Of a stretch of 64,000 nucleotides of DNA, positions 55,829 to 64,000 are shown in pieces; within the stretch, counting starts at the first letter, position 1, and every line of letters starts with the position of its first letter. A model generated the notes under the pieces. That model did not search any database. It was not told the DNA's origin and worked only from the letters and a program-made list of their open reading frames with translations. The stretch is from Morganella morganii_D (GTDB lineage: Bacteria > Pseudomonadota > Gammaproteobacteria > Enterobacterales > Enterobacteriaceae), in assembly GCA_044772875.1 (NCBI GenBank), contig CP173058.1:3472001-3536000 (forward strand), read 5' to 3'. The position numbers and the translations under genes were made by a program.

Positions 55829-56779
55829 ATGCTGAGCGCATTTAAAGTTGATAATAAGCGTTTGCAACGTCTTGATTTAGAAGAGGGCGACGCCCTGACA
55901 GATGCGCTGTGGGTGGATATTTCGGAACCGGAAGAACATGAACGCCAGCTTATCCAGACACAATTTAACCAGGAACTGGCAACCAGCCCGGAACTGGACG
56001 ATATCGAAGCCTCCGCCCGTTTCTTTGAGGACGATGACGGGCTTCACGTCCACTCCTTTTTCTATTACGAAGATGCGGACGACCATGCGGGGAACTCTAC
56101 CGTGGCATTTACCCTGCGTGACGGGCGTTTATACACGCTGCGTGAGCGGGAACTGCCTGCTTTCCGCCTCTATCGTATGCGTGCCCGCAAACAGACAATG
56201 CAGGACGGCAACGGTTACGAAATCCTGCTGGATCTGTTTGAAACAAAAATCGAACAGCTGGCAGATGAAATTGAAAACATCTACAGCCATCTGGAAACAC
56301 TCAGCCGGGCGATTATGAAAGGCAAACAGGATGATGAGTTTGATAAAGCCCTGTCTGCTCTGGCGGAGCAGGAAGATATCGGCTGGAAAGTCCGTCTGTG
56401 TCTGATGGATACACAGCGCGCGCTGAATTTTCTGGTCCGCCGTACCCGTCTGCCTGCTAATCAGCTGGAGCAGGCGCGCGAGATCCTGCGCGATATCGAA
56501 TCCCTGCTGCCGCACAATGAATCTCTGTTCCAGAAAGTGAACTTTCTGATGCAGGCGGCGATGGGTTTTATCAATATCGAACAGAGCCGCATTATCAAAA
56601 TCTTCTCCGTTGTTTCCGTGGTATTCCTGCCGCCGACACTGGTGGCATCCAGTTACGGGATGAACTTCAAATTTATGCCGGAGCTTGACTGGTCGCTGGG
56701 CTATCCCGCAGCGATCGGGGTGATGATTGCTGCCGCACTCGCGCCGTATCTCTACTTCAAACGCAAGAACTGGCTGTAA
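55829..56779 (+). CDS. corA: Magnesium/cobalt transport protein CorA
   Basis: Pentameric channel, the main constitutive Mg2+ uptake system. 316 residues. A long cytosolic N-terminal domain rich in acidic residues and helices, then two membrane segments at the C-terminus with the selectivity motif GMN in SSYGMNFKFMPEL and the basic tail FKRKNWL. FFEDDDGLH and AGNSTVAFTLRDGRL match E. coli CorA. Convergent with the DedA-like gene, nine bases apart. Confidence 0.97.
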   Translation: MLSAFKVDNKRLQRLDLEEGDALTDALWVDISEPEEHERQLIQTQFNQELATSPELDDIEASARFFEDDDGLHVHSFFYYEDADDHAGNSTVAFTLRDGRLYTLRERELPAFRLYRMRARKQTMQDGNGYEILLDLFETKIEQLADEIENIYSHLETLSRAIMKGKQDDEFDKALSALAEQEDIGWKVRLCLMDTQRALNFLVRRTRLPANQLEQAREILRDIESLLPHNESLFQKVNFLMQAAMGFINIEQSRIIKIFSVVSVVFLPPTLVASSYGMNFKFMPELDWSLGYPAAIGVMIAAALAPYLYFKRKNWL

Positions 56780-56788
56780 CATTTTCCC

Positions 56789-57298
56789 TCAGAAAAACGT
56801 GAATTCAATGCCCTTTGCAATCAGCATATAAAGGGCGGTCCAGACCCCGGCGGACAGCAGACAGGTCACCAGCACCCGGGTTTGCGTAAAACGCAGCAAT
56901 CCGGCCGCCATCGGGATCAGATACCGCAGCACCGCAATAAACCGTGAGGTAAACAGGATCAGCAGCCCGCTGGTCTGTAACCGTGCCTGTGCCTTGCCGA
57001 GCGGTGTTTTGTATTTTGCCATCAGCCCCGGAAAATAATTACGGGTGACAATCAGACGTCCGAGATAATACGAAATCATCGATCCTCCGGTGGCGCCCAG
57101 CGTAATCACCAGCCAGATAATCACCACCGGTACGACCGGAAATGCCAGGGTCACCACCGTCATCAGCATAACGGAGGCGGGCGGCAGGACAGAGGAGAGA
57201 ATAATTGTGGATTTGCTCAGGGCGATAAAAAACAGAATGGCCAGCAGCCAGAGCGGGTGGTTATGCAATACCGCCAGATGATGAGTGATCCAGTCCAT
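56789..57298 (-). CDS. DedA (VTT-domain) family membrane protein
   Basis: A 169-residue integral membrane protein with about five hydrophobic segments. The VTT domain of DedA proteins is recognised by a re-entrant acidic/PPAS segment (SSVLPPASVMLM) and the late motif FTSRFIAVLRYLIPMAAG; the canonical proline/glycine in the RF-x-P-x-x-R part is replaced by IAV. DedA proteins scramble or flip undecaprenyl phosphate and other lipids. No orthologue sits between corA and rarD in E. coli K-12, where yigF and yigG are found. Related to YohD/YqjA types; exact subfamily not decided. Confidence 0.85.
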   Translation of the reverse strand: MDWITHHLAVLHNHPLWLLAILFFIALSKSTIILSSVLPPASVMLMTVVTLAFPVVPVVIIWLVITLGATGGSMISYYLGRLIVTRNYFPGLMAKYKTPLGKAQARLQTSGLLILFTSRFIAVLRYLIPMAAGLLRFTQTRVLVTCLLSAGVWTALYMLIAKGIEFTFF

Positions 57299-57350
57299 GT
57301 TAATCCTCCCGGTGACAGCACCGGCAGATCCGGTGCTGTCTCACAGAATA

Positions 57351-58247
57351 TCACGCTTTTTTGTAGCGGTGGCGTTGGGTGTAAAGTGCATCCAGGGTAA
57401 AGACGATCAGTCCCGACCAGATAAAGGCGAAAGTGATCAGGCGCTCTGCGGAAATGGCCTCGCCGTATGCGGTGGTTGCCAGTATAAACATCAGTGTCGG
57501 ACCGATGTACTGGAAGAAGCCGAGCGTGGAGAGGCGCAGATGGTTAGCGGCTTCAGTAAACAGCAGCAGCGGCACGGTGGTAATAATACCGGCGGCAATC
57601 AGCAGCAGATTGAGCGTCAGGCTGTTCATAGTCATATTGCTGGTGGCGCTGTTGGCGAAAAAGAGCAGATAAATTGCGGCGACCGGCAGCAGCCACAGGG
57701 TTTCAATCAGCATACCGCCCTGAGCATCCACACCCAGCTTTTTACGCAGCAGGCCATACAGGCCGAATGTCATGGCGAGACTCAGCCCGATCACCGGTAC
57801 AGTGCCGAACTGCCAGAGCTGGATCAGTACGCCGGTAAAGGCAAGGCAAACCGCAAACCATTGCAGGCGGCGGAAACGCTCACCGAGAAAGAGCATCCCG
57901 AACAGTACGTTCACCAGCGGGTTAATAAAGTACCCGAGACTCGCTTCCAGCATATGGTTGTGGTTCACCGCCCAGATATAGATCAGCCAGTTTGAGGCGA
58001 TAATACAGGCGGTCAGCGCGAGGATCATGATTTTCTTCGGCTGGCTGATAATCTGACGGATGCGCGGCCACTGATGTGACACGGTGATCAGCAGGATCAT
58101 AAAAAAGAATGACCAGATAATCCGGTGTGTCAGGATCTCATCCGCAGGCACCTGCCGGATCAGTTTGAAATACACCGGGGCAATACCCCAGATAAAGTAA
58201 GCGCCGAGAGCACAAAGGACGCCTTTTACGGTCTGTTGCTGGCTCAT
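57351..58247 (-). CDS. rarD: EamA-type transporter RarD
   Basis: Drug/metabolite-transporter-superfamily protein with ten hydrophobic segments, substrate unknown (originally noted as chloramphenicol-sensitive protein). 298 residues. Very similar to E. coli RarD: GAYFIWGIAPVYFKL, MLEASLGYFINPLVN, STLGFFQYIGPTLMF. ATG at 58247 (MSQQQ) with GGA upstream is chosen; the frame runs to 58301 but lacks a ribosome site. Divergent from recQ across 351 bp. Confidence 0.93.
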   Translation of the reverse strand: MSQQQTVKGVLCALGAYFIWGIAPVYFKLIRQVPADEILTHRIIWSFFFMILLITVSHQWPRIRQIISQPKKIMILALTACIIASNWLIYIWAVNHNHMLEASLGYFINPLVNVLFGMLFLGERFRRLQWFAVCLAFTGVLIQLWQFGTVPVIGLSLAMTFGLYGLLRKKLGVDAQGGMLIETLWLLPVAAIYLLFFANSATSNMTMNSLTLNLLLIAAGIITTVPLLLFTEAANHLRLSTLGFFQYIGPTLMFILATTAYGEAISAERLITFAFIWSGLIVFTLDALYTQRHRYKKA

Positions 58248-58598
58248 GATAGTCCAAGTCTGAAAGAAAAAAGAAAAGAAGATGCCTGCCGGTGTGATCA
58301 CTTTCGCATTGAAATCACATAGTTACAACGTGATTAATCACGTCATTAATTAATTATTCGTAAAATGTGATCGCCTTCGATACGCCGGATGGCGGTAAAG
58401 ACGTTAAAAAGATGTGAAAGTGTAACGTGCATCACAAAATTACACCAGCAGGTGTGCTGAAAAAAACTCAGCACCGGCCGAATATTATCACCGTCCGTGC
58501 GGATAGTCTGTTATCTGATGGCAAACTGAGCTAGCATAGACGTATCTTTTCACCGGCAGAACGCACTGCCCGGATTTCTATTTCACCTGAGGAGCTGC
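58248..58598. promoter_or_regulatory. rarD-recQ intergenic control region
   Basis: 351 bp without a gene. Three CRP-like sites: TGTGA-N6-TCGCA (58293-58308), TGTGA-N6-TCGAT (58366-58381) and TGTAA-N6-TCACA (58421-58436). A perfect 16-bp palindrome ACGTGATTAATCACGT lies at 58328-58343. A GAGG ribosome site precedes the recQ GTG. Promoter elements are not resolved. In E. coli yigI and pldA occupy this gap. Confidence 0.6.
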
Positions 58599-60428
58599 GT
58601 GTCTACCGCCGAAGTCATCAATACTCTGCCCGACGCTGACGCTATCCTGCGCCAGGTCTTTGGTTATCAGCAATTCCGTGCCGGACAGTCCGATATTATC
58701 AGTACCGTGACCGGCGGGCGTGATTGTCTGGTGGTTATGCCGACGGGCGGCGGAAAATCACTGTGTTATCAGATTCCGGCACTGATGCTGCCGGGGCTGA
58801 CAGTGGTGGTGTCACCGCTGATTTCCCTGATGAAAGATCAGGTCGATCAGCTGCGTCTGCTGGGAGTGGAAGCCGGTTATCTGAACTCGGCGCAGACCGC
58901 GCAGGAACAGCAGAAGGTGCTGGAAGGGTGCCACAATAACCGCATCAAACTGTTGTATGTGGCACCGGAACGCCTGCTGATGAGCAGCTTTATCCGCCAG
59001 TTACAGCAGCAGTGGCAGCCGTCGCTGCTGGCAGTGGATGAAGCCCATTGTATTTCCCAGTGGGGGCACGATTTCCGTCCGGAATACTGCGCGATAGGTG
59101 AACTGCGCCAGCATCTTCCTGAAGTACCGGTGATTGCCCTGACGGCCACCGCCGATAACACCACTCGTTCTGATATCTGCTCCCGTCTGCGCCTCAGCGA
59201 CCCGCTGATCCACATCAGCAGCTTTGACCGCCCGAATATCCGTTACACGCTGGTGGAAAAATATAAGGCGTTTGATCAGCTCTGGATGTTTGTCCGCGGT
59301 CAGAAAGGCCAGTGCGGCATTATTTATTGTAACAGCCGTAATAAAGTGGAAGATGTCGCCGCCCGTCTGCAAAAACGCGGGTTGAGTGTCGCAGCGTATC
59401 ATGCCGGCCTGGATAATTCACAGCGTGAATGGGTTCAGGATGCCTTCCTTAAGGACAATTTACAGGTTGTGGTGGCCACAGTGGCGTTCGGGATGGGGAT
59501 TAACAAATCCAACGTCCGCTTTGTCGCGCACTTTGATATCCCGCGCAACATTGAATCCTATTATCAGGAAACCGGCCGTGCCGGACGTGACGGGGTCAGT
59601 GCGGAAGCGGTTTTGTTCTATGATCCGGCGGATATGGCGTGGCTGCGCCGCTGCCTGGATGAAAAACCGGCCGGGCCGCAGAAAGATATTGAACAGCACA
59701 AACTGAATGCAATGGGGGCGTTTGCTCAGGCTCAGACCTGCCGCCGCCTGGTGTTGCTGAACTATTTTGGTGAGAACCGCCAGACGCCGTGCGGCAACTG
59801 TGATATCTGCCTCGATCCGCCGAAACAGTATGACGGGCTGCTTGAGGCACAACAGGCGCTGTCCTGTATCTACCGCGCCGGGCAGCGATTCGGCCTGGGG
59901 TATATTGTGGATGTGCTGCGCGGCTCGAATAACCAGCGGATCCGCGAATACGGGCACGACAAACTTGCGGTTTACGGCATCGGTAAAGACAAAAGTCAGG
60001 AGCACTGGGTGAGTGTGCTGCGCCAGCTGATCCATTTAGGGCTGATAACGCAAAACATCGCGAATTATTCCGCGTTACAATTAACCGAATCCGCCCGCCC
60101 GGTTCTGCGGGGTGAAGTACCACTGCAACTCGCAGTACCGAGGATCCAGAATATCAAACCGCGTCAGACAGCCCGCAGTTATGGCGGTAATTATGACAAA
60201 AAACTGTTCGCGAAACTGCGCAAGCTGCGCAAATCCATTGCGGATGAAGAAAATATCCCGCCGTTTGTGGTGTTCAACGACGCCACATTAATTGAAATGG
60301 CGGAACAATGCCCGGTCAGGGCAAATGATTTACTCTTGATAAATGGCGTCGGAGAGCGGAAACTGGAACGATTCGGCGATGCATTTATGGCCCTTATCCG
60401 TGAGCATCTTACCGGATTTGATGACTAG
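58599..60428 (+). CDS. recQ: ATP-dependent DNA helicase RecQ
   Basis: 3'-5' superfamily 2 helicase for RecF-pathway recombination and fork repair. 609 residues, equal to E. coli. Walker A PTGGGKS at 48-54, DEAH in VDEAHCISQWGHDFRPEY, RQC zinc cysteines in CGNCDICLDPP, a winged helix and a C-terminal HRDC domain (residues about 525-605). Start is GTG at 58599 with TGAGGAG upstream. pldB follows after 11 bp. Confidence 0.97.
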   Translation: MSTAEVINTLPDADAILRQVFGYQQFRAGQSDIISTVTGGRDCLVVMPTGGGKSLCYQIPALMLPGLTVVVSPLISLMKDQVDQLRLLGVEAGYLNSAQTAQEQQKVLEGCHNNRIKLLYVAPERLLMSSFIRQLQQQWQPSLLAVDEAHCISQWGHDFRPEYCAIGELRQHLPEVPVIALTATADNTTRSDICSRLRLSDPLIHISSFDRPNIRYTLVEKYKAFDQLWMFVRGQKGQCGIIYCNSRNKVEDVAARLQKRGLSVAAYHAGLDNSQREWVQDAFLKDNLQVVVATVAFGMGINKSNVRFVAHFDIPRNIESYYQETGRAGRDGVSAEAVLFYDPADMAWLRRCLDEKPAGPQKDIEQHKLNAMGAFAQAQTCRRLVLLNYFGENRQTPCGNCDICLDPPKQYDGLLEAQQALSCIYRAGQRFGLGYIVDVLRGSNNQRIREYGHDKLAVYGIGKDKSQEHWVSVLRQLIHLGLITQNIANYSALQLTESARPVLRGEVPLQLAVPRIQNIKPRQTARSYGGNYDKKLFAKLRKLRKSIADEENIPPFVVFNDATLIEMAEQCPVRANDLLLINGVGERKLERFGDAFMALIREHLTGFDD

Positions 60429-60439
60429 AGGAGCACCCT

Positions 60440-61441
60440 ATGCTGCCACCGGATACCCTGAAAGCAAGCTGGCTGGAACGTGAAGCGCAATATTCGGCTT
60501 TTGTGAACGGCCCGTTACTTGATTTCTGGAACCGGCGGGATGAACGGACATTCCTGGGTGCCGATGATGTCACTATCCGCTATGTGCAGTTTACCGATCC
60601 TGCTCATGACAAAATGCTGGTCATCAGTTCCGGACGCAGTGAAAGCTACGTCAAATATCCGGAAGTGCTGTATGATTTTTTCCACCTCGGTTTTGATGTT
60701 TTTATTATGGATCACCGGGGACAGGGGCTTTCCGGCCGGATGCTGGATGATCCGCAAAAAGGCCATGTCGAGCGTTTTGATGACTATATTAATGATTTTT
60801 CTCAGTTTACCAATATCGCGCTGACTGAGAAAAATTATGCTTACCGCTATGCACTGGCACACTCGATGGGCAGTGCGATACTGGGCGGCTATCTGTTACG
60901 CGAGCCGGACACCTTCCGTGCCGCTGTATTATGTGCCCCGATGTTCGGCATCAATTTACCGATGCCGATGTGGCTGGCCAATATGATTGTGAACCGGGCC
61001 GATAAACGGCCGTCGGAGCGCAATGAGTATGCGGTATCAACCGGGAAGTGGCAGCCGTTGCCGTTTTTAATCAACATGCTGACCCACAGTTACCCGCGAT
61101 ACCGGCGTTACCTGCGCTGTTATGCTGACTATCCTGCTTTACGCCTTGGCGGACCCACGTATCACTGGTTACGCGAAAGTATTGATATCGGACAGAAAAT
61201 AATTGCGCAGGCGGGAGAGATTAACACCCCGCTGATGGTGCTGATGGCATCAGAGGATAAGGTGGTGGACAATCGGGAGTTGCTGGCTTTCTGCGAAAAC
61301 CGCCGTAAAGCCCGGACAGGACAAGAAGAAGAACATATGCCTCTGACGTTTGAGGGAGCTTATCACGAGATCCTGTTCGAAGAAGACGCGTTGCGCGCTG
61401 TCGCGCTGAATGCGATTTGTCATTTTTTCGGACTCCACTAA
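60440..61441 (+). CDS. pldB: Lysophospholipase L2
   Basis: Inner-membrane-associated lysophospholipase and acyltransferase to phosphatidylglycerol. Alpha/beta-hydrolase of 333 residues, nucleophile Ser142 in AHSMGSAI (GxSxG variant HSMG), oxyanion region near MDHRGQGLSGR, and a conserved acid/His pair in the C-terminal EDKVVDNRELL and TFEGAYHEILF segments. In E. coli rhtC and rhtB lie between recQ and pldB; they are absent here, so recQ and pldB are adjacent. Confidence 0.93.
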   Translation: MLPPDTLKASWLEREAQYSAFVNGPLLDFWNRRDERTFLGADDVTIRYVQFTDPAHDKMLVISSGRSESYVKYPEVLYDFFHLGFDVFIMDHRGQGLSGRMLDDPQKGHVERFDDYINDFSQFTNIALTEKNYAYRYALAHSMGSAILGGYLLREPDTFRAAVLCAPMFGINLPMPMWLANMIVNRADKRPSERNEYAVSTGKWQPLPFLINMLTHSYPRYRRYLRCYADYPALRLGGPTYHWLRESIDIGQKIIAQAGEINTPLMVLMASEDKVVDNRELLAFCENRRKARTGQEEEHMPLTFEGAYHEILFEEDALRAVALNAICHFFGLH

Positions 61442-61462
61442 TCAATTTTCAGGAATTTGCAT

Positions 61463-62266
61463 ATGTATCATGTGGTTGCTTCAGATTTAGACGGAACATT
61501 ATTATCACCTGCCCACAGTTTAACTCCCTATACCAAGGAAACTCTCCGCCTGCTGACCATCAATAAAGGCGTACACTTTGTTTTTGCCACCGGCCGCCAT
61601 CACGTGGATGTGGCGCAGATCCGCGACGCACTGGGAATTGATGCATTTATGATCACCTCCAACGGGGCGCGGGTACATAACACTAAAGGTGAACTGGTGT
61701 TCAGTCATGATGTGGATCCGGATGTGGTCCGCGAGTTATGCCTGATGGAGTTTGATAATCCGGATATTCTCACCAACTATTACCGTGGTGATGGCTGGAT
61801 GATCAACCGGGAAAGTCCTGAACAGAAAGAATTTTTTCAGGAATCAGTTTTTATGTATGAGCTGTTTGACCGTAATGACTTCCCGGTGGATCAGGTCTGT
61901 AAAGTCTATTTTACCTGTGATGACCACGAGAAACTCGTCGCGCTGGAAGCCAGAATCCGCGTGCGTTTCGGCAATAAAGTGAATGTCAGTTTCTCACTGC
62001 GCAGTTGCCTCGAAGTGATGGCCGGTGGTGTCTCGAAAGGTGAGGCACTGCAACAGGTAGCGGAATCACTGGGCTACCGTCTGAATGACTGTATCGCCTT
62101 CGGTGATGGTATGAATGACCGCGAAATGCTGGAAATGGCAGGAAAAGGCTGCATTATGGCGGGGGCACATCAGCGTCTGAAAGATATTCTGCCGGAGATG
62201 GAAGTGATTGGCTCTAATGCAGATGACGCGGTTGCCCATTATCTGCGCCGGTTATATCAGCAGTAA
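61463..62266 (+). CDS. yigL: HAD phosphatase YigL (pyridoxal phosphatase)
   Basis: Cof-type HAD phosphatase; E. coli YigL dephosphorylates pyridoxal 5'-phosphate and sugar phosphates and is induced by the small RNA SgrS during sugar-phosphate stress. 267 residues: DLDGTLLSP (nucleophile), TSNGARV (motif II), VSKGEAL (motif III) and FGDGMNDREML (motif IV). ATG at 61463 with AGGA upstream and MYHVVASDL matching the family is chosen over the TTG at 61457. Terminator follows at 62291. Confidence 0.94.
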   Translation: MYHVVASDLDGTLLSPAHSLTPYTKETLRLLTINKGVHFVFATGRHHVDVAQIRDALGIDAFMITSNGARVHNTKGELVFSHDVDPDVVRELCLMEFDNPDILTNYYRGDGWMINRESPEQKEFFQESVFMYELFDRNDFPVDQVCKVYFTCDDHEKLVALEARIRVRFGNKVNVSFSLRSCLEVMAGGVSKGEALQQVAESLGYRLNDCIAFGDGMNDREMLEMAGKGCIMAGAHQRLKDILPEMEVIGSNADDAVAHYLRRLYQQ

Positions 62267-62290
62267 TTTCTGTATTCAGATAAACAGAAA

Positions 62291-62321
62291 GCCGCCGGAA
62301 ATAGGATCCGGCGGCTTTTTT
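62291..62321 (+). terminator. Terminator after yigL
   Basis: GCCGCCGGA (62291-62299) pairs with TCCGGCGGC (62307-62315) over nine bases, loop of seven, then six Ts. Also usable on the minus strand for the convergent permease gene, though the T-run there is weak. Confidence 0.95.
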
Positions 62322-62341
62322 ATCTCTGCAAGATTGTGTTA

Positions 62342-63643
62342 TCAGGAAAATGCCAGGAACGGCGATACACAGAGCAGCAATCCGGTAAAAATAATCAGAT
62401 ACAGGGAGAGCCCTTTATATTTATGCAGCATCGGGACTTTATAAACCAGATAAGCCGGAATAAGACAACCGACCATCCCGAAAATCGGACTGCATATTGA
62501 GGTAAAGCTCAGCACCGGTGCATTGAGAATAATTGCCCCCCAGGCCAGCAGCACCGCAAATACCATAATGCCGTATTTCACCAGCGTTTCATTAATCCGC
62601 TCAGCAGGCATCATACGTTGCAGAATATTCATCACAATGCCTTGCGTGGCTTCACGGAACCCGAGATACACGCCGAAAAATGCGGTCATAACCGCAAAAA
62701 TATTCAGTATAACGCTGACCACTGTCACCCATCCGCCGGGAAAAAATTTAGCGGCGATTGCCAGCGCGGAAATATTCTGCTCATAGGCTTTTACCGCCTC
62801 ATCATGGCCCATTGCCAGCGTAAAGGAAACAGCATAAAAAAAGACAGTACAGAACAGAATAATAAAAGCGATATTCATCGCCCGCAGTGCTTTAAAGCGT
62901 GCCACTTCCCGGTTTACATTCTGATTGCGGAATGAAATGACCATCGGGCTGAGGGTTTGAATAAACAGAATTGAGGTCAGGGTAAACGGCAGAGTAATGA
63001 CGGCTTCTTTAATTAAACGACCAAGCGGTGGTAATGAGCCGATATTATACAAATGCCACATTCCCGTCATCGAGATACCGAGTGCGGCGACAATAAACAG
63101 TTTGGTCAGTACCATAAAACCCGATAATTTAAATAACAGCTTTTCTCCGCGCGAGGAAATAGCTACCAGCAGACAAATCAGAATTAATCCGTACCACGGG
63201 CTGTCAGATAATAATTCCTCTGTGACACCGAAAGTCCGGAAATAAGATGCACTGTCATTTGTGATAGCGGTGGAATACACAAACATCCAGATCACCAGCA
63301 TAATGAAATATAGTGCCCCCAGTAAAATTCCCCGGTTTTTACCCAGATAACCGGTAATCATCCCCGGGTAGTCTTTACACTCAGGGGATTCCGCAAGGGT
63401 ATTAATAAATAACCGCTGGAAAAGATACATGGCCGGATAGCCGATAACGGATGATAACAGGAAAACCCATAATCCCATCAGGCCGACCTGAACCGGCAGG
63501 AAAACGATACCGGCGCCGATAGCCATTCCGATACTCATAATAACCCAGCCGGCATCAGTGCCATCAAATTTTATTGCTGTACGCCACTGCTCTTCACTCA
63601 TCCCGGTATTTTCCGCAGCGGGACGTTTTGTATTTATCGCCAT
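62342..63643 (-). CDS. yhaO: HAAAP-family amino acid permease, CyuP/YhaO (DlsT)-like
   Basis: Predicted inner-membrane symporter of the HAAAP family. The 433 residues have about eleven hydrophobic segments. Remembered E. coli YhaO (now CyuP, cysteine/serine import) shares GWVIMSIGMAIGAGIVFL, LAESPECKDYP and the C-terminal YKGLSLYLIIFTGLLLCV, so the assignment is to that orthologue group. ATG at 63643 with AAGGG eight bases upstream is chosen. In E. coli it is paired with cyuA (yhaM, cysteine desulfidase), which is absent here. Upstream lies a 350 bp palindrome-rich region. Confidence 0.85.
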   Translation of the reverse strand: MAINTKRPAAENTGMSEEQWRTAIKFDGTDAGWVIMSIGMAIGAGIVFLPVQVGLMGLWVFLLSSVIGYPAMYLFQRLFINTLAESPECKDYPGMITGYLGKNRGILLGALYFIMLVIWMFVYSTAITNDSASYFRTFGVTEELLSDSPWYGLILICLLVAISSRGEKLLFKLSGFMVLTKLFIVAALGISMTGMWHLYNIGSLPPLGRLIKEAVITLPFTLTSILFIQTLSPMVISFRNQNVNREVARFKALRAMNIAFIILFCTVFFYAVSFTLAMGHDEAVKAYEQNISALAIAAKFFPGGWVTVVSVILNIFAVMTAFFGVYLGFREATQGIVMNILQRMMPAERINETLVKYGIMVFAVLLAWGAIILNAPVLSFTSICSPIFGMVGCLIPAYLVYKVPMLHKYKGLSLYLIIFTGLLLCVSPFLAFS

Positions 63644-63652
63644 AAATAACAC

Positions 63653-64000
63653 CCTTAATGTTTAAATCTTAAACAATGTTGTTCTTAACGGACGTGATTT
63701 AAACAACGTATTATGTAATAACGTTTTGTTATCAGCAGGCTTATTTTTTAATATCTTCATCATAAAGGATGTAAATCAGAAAAAATAATGGTTTTTCGGC
63801 AGAGATAAAGCCGTGTCAGGAGAAAATTTTTCTCACGGATAGTAATAATCATTATTAAACGTGGTATGGAACAAACGGGGTAATCATTAATATTGCTCTC
63901 TGCACGTAAATTTACGTGAAGAAGCGATTTTATAAAAAATGAGAGCGCTGTGGCATACGTGGTATTGACTCCGGAAATGAATAAAGTGTGAGCTATTCCT
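63653..64000. promoter_or_regulatory. Upstream region of the permease, palindrome-rich
   Basis: No open frame. Inverted repeats: AACAA-TG-TTGTT (63672-63683) with flanking TTAA on both sides; AACGTATTA..TAATAACGTT (about 63707-63727, one indel); a perfect 16-bp palindrome CACGTAAATTTACGTG (63903-63918). These are candidate operators. The region runs on past the window. Confidence 0.55.

Noticed and set aside
57285..57995. 236-codon plus-strand frame opposite rarD
   Set aside because: Gln-rich shadow of a conserved transporter; no ribosome site.
58328..58343. ACGTGATTAATCACGT as a CRP site
   Set aside because: The GTGA and TCAC half-sites are separated by four bases, not six; kept only as an unassigned palindrome.

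Overview
The window is core chromosome of an enterobacterium (Enterobacterales). The 16S sequence, a base composition of about 50% G+C by eye, and proteins that track Escherichia coli K-12 gene for gene while differing throughout all suggest family Morganellaceae, probably Morganella or a close relative. Species is not decided from sequence alone. Comparisons with E. coli are from memory of that genome, not from a search. I saw no insertion sequence, prophage, CRISPR array or obviously foreign cassette.

Layout, left to right. (1) 1-1993: the 3' end of tsaC, then aroE and yrdB, convergent with yrdA. (2) 2114-7797: a complete rRNA operon with two promoters, boxA antiterminators, 16S, tRNA-Glu, 23S, 5S, tRNA-Asp, tRNA-Trp and a terminator. 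Its left flank is the neighbourhood of E. coli rrnD and its right flank that of rrnC. (3) 7929-10782: hdfR, maoP, comM. (4) 11197-20371: the branched-chain amino acid block, with leader peptide and attenuator, intact ilvG, ilvM, ilvE, ilvD, ilvA, then ilvY divergent from ilvC. (5) 20516-27739: rep, gppA, rhlB, trxA, rho. (6) 27873-40787: the complete 12-gene enterobacterial common antigen (ECA) cluster, wecA to wecG, mostly with overlapping or abutting genes. (7) 40884-41410: tRNA operon Arg-His-Leu-Pro. (8) 41502-41969: the small RNA GlmZ with a sigma54 promoter, three GlrR-type boxes and two IHF-like sites. (9) 42031-46338: hemCDXY operon on the minus strand. (10) 46339-49610: an AT-rich regulatory region and cyaA with TTG start and CRP site; then cyaY, lptM, dapF, yigA, xerC, yigB. 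(11) 53433-55716: SOS-type promoter and uvrD. (12) 55755-62321: corA, a DedA-like gene, rarD, recQ, pldB, yigL. (13) 62342-64000: an HAAAP-family amino acid permease (CyuP/YhaO-like) and a palindrome-rich upstream region.

Functionally the window holds heavy housekeeping (translation, replication and repair helicases, transcription termination, heme, cAMP, diaminopimelate), two biosynthetic operons (Ile/Val and ECA) and several regulatory devices that read well from sequence: ilv attenuation, GlmZ control, CRP at cyaA, LexA at uvrD. Compared with E. coli the main differences are small: genes I expect between ilvC and rep (ppiC), after wecG (yifK), between corA and recQ (yigF, yigG, yigI, pldA) and between recQ and pldB (rhtC, rhtB) are absent, a DedA-family gene sits beside corA, and a cyuP-like permease without cyuA follows yigL. 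I found no clear undescribed multi-gene system. The best leads are regulatory: the glmZ control region, the CRP-like cluster with a perfect palindrome between rarD and recQ, palindromes upstream of the permease, the long rho leader, and cysteine pairs in CyaA that I do not expect from the E. coli protein.
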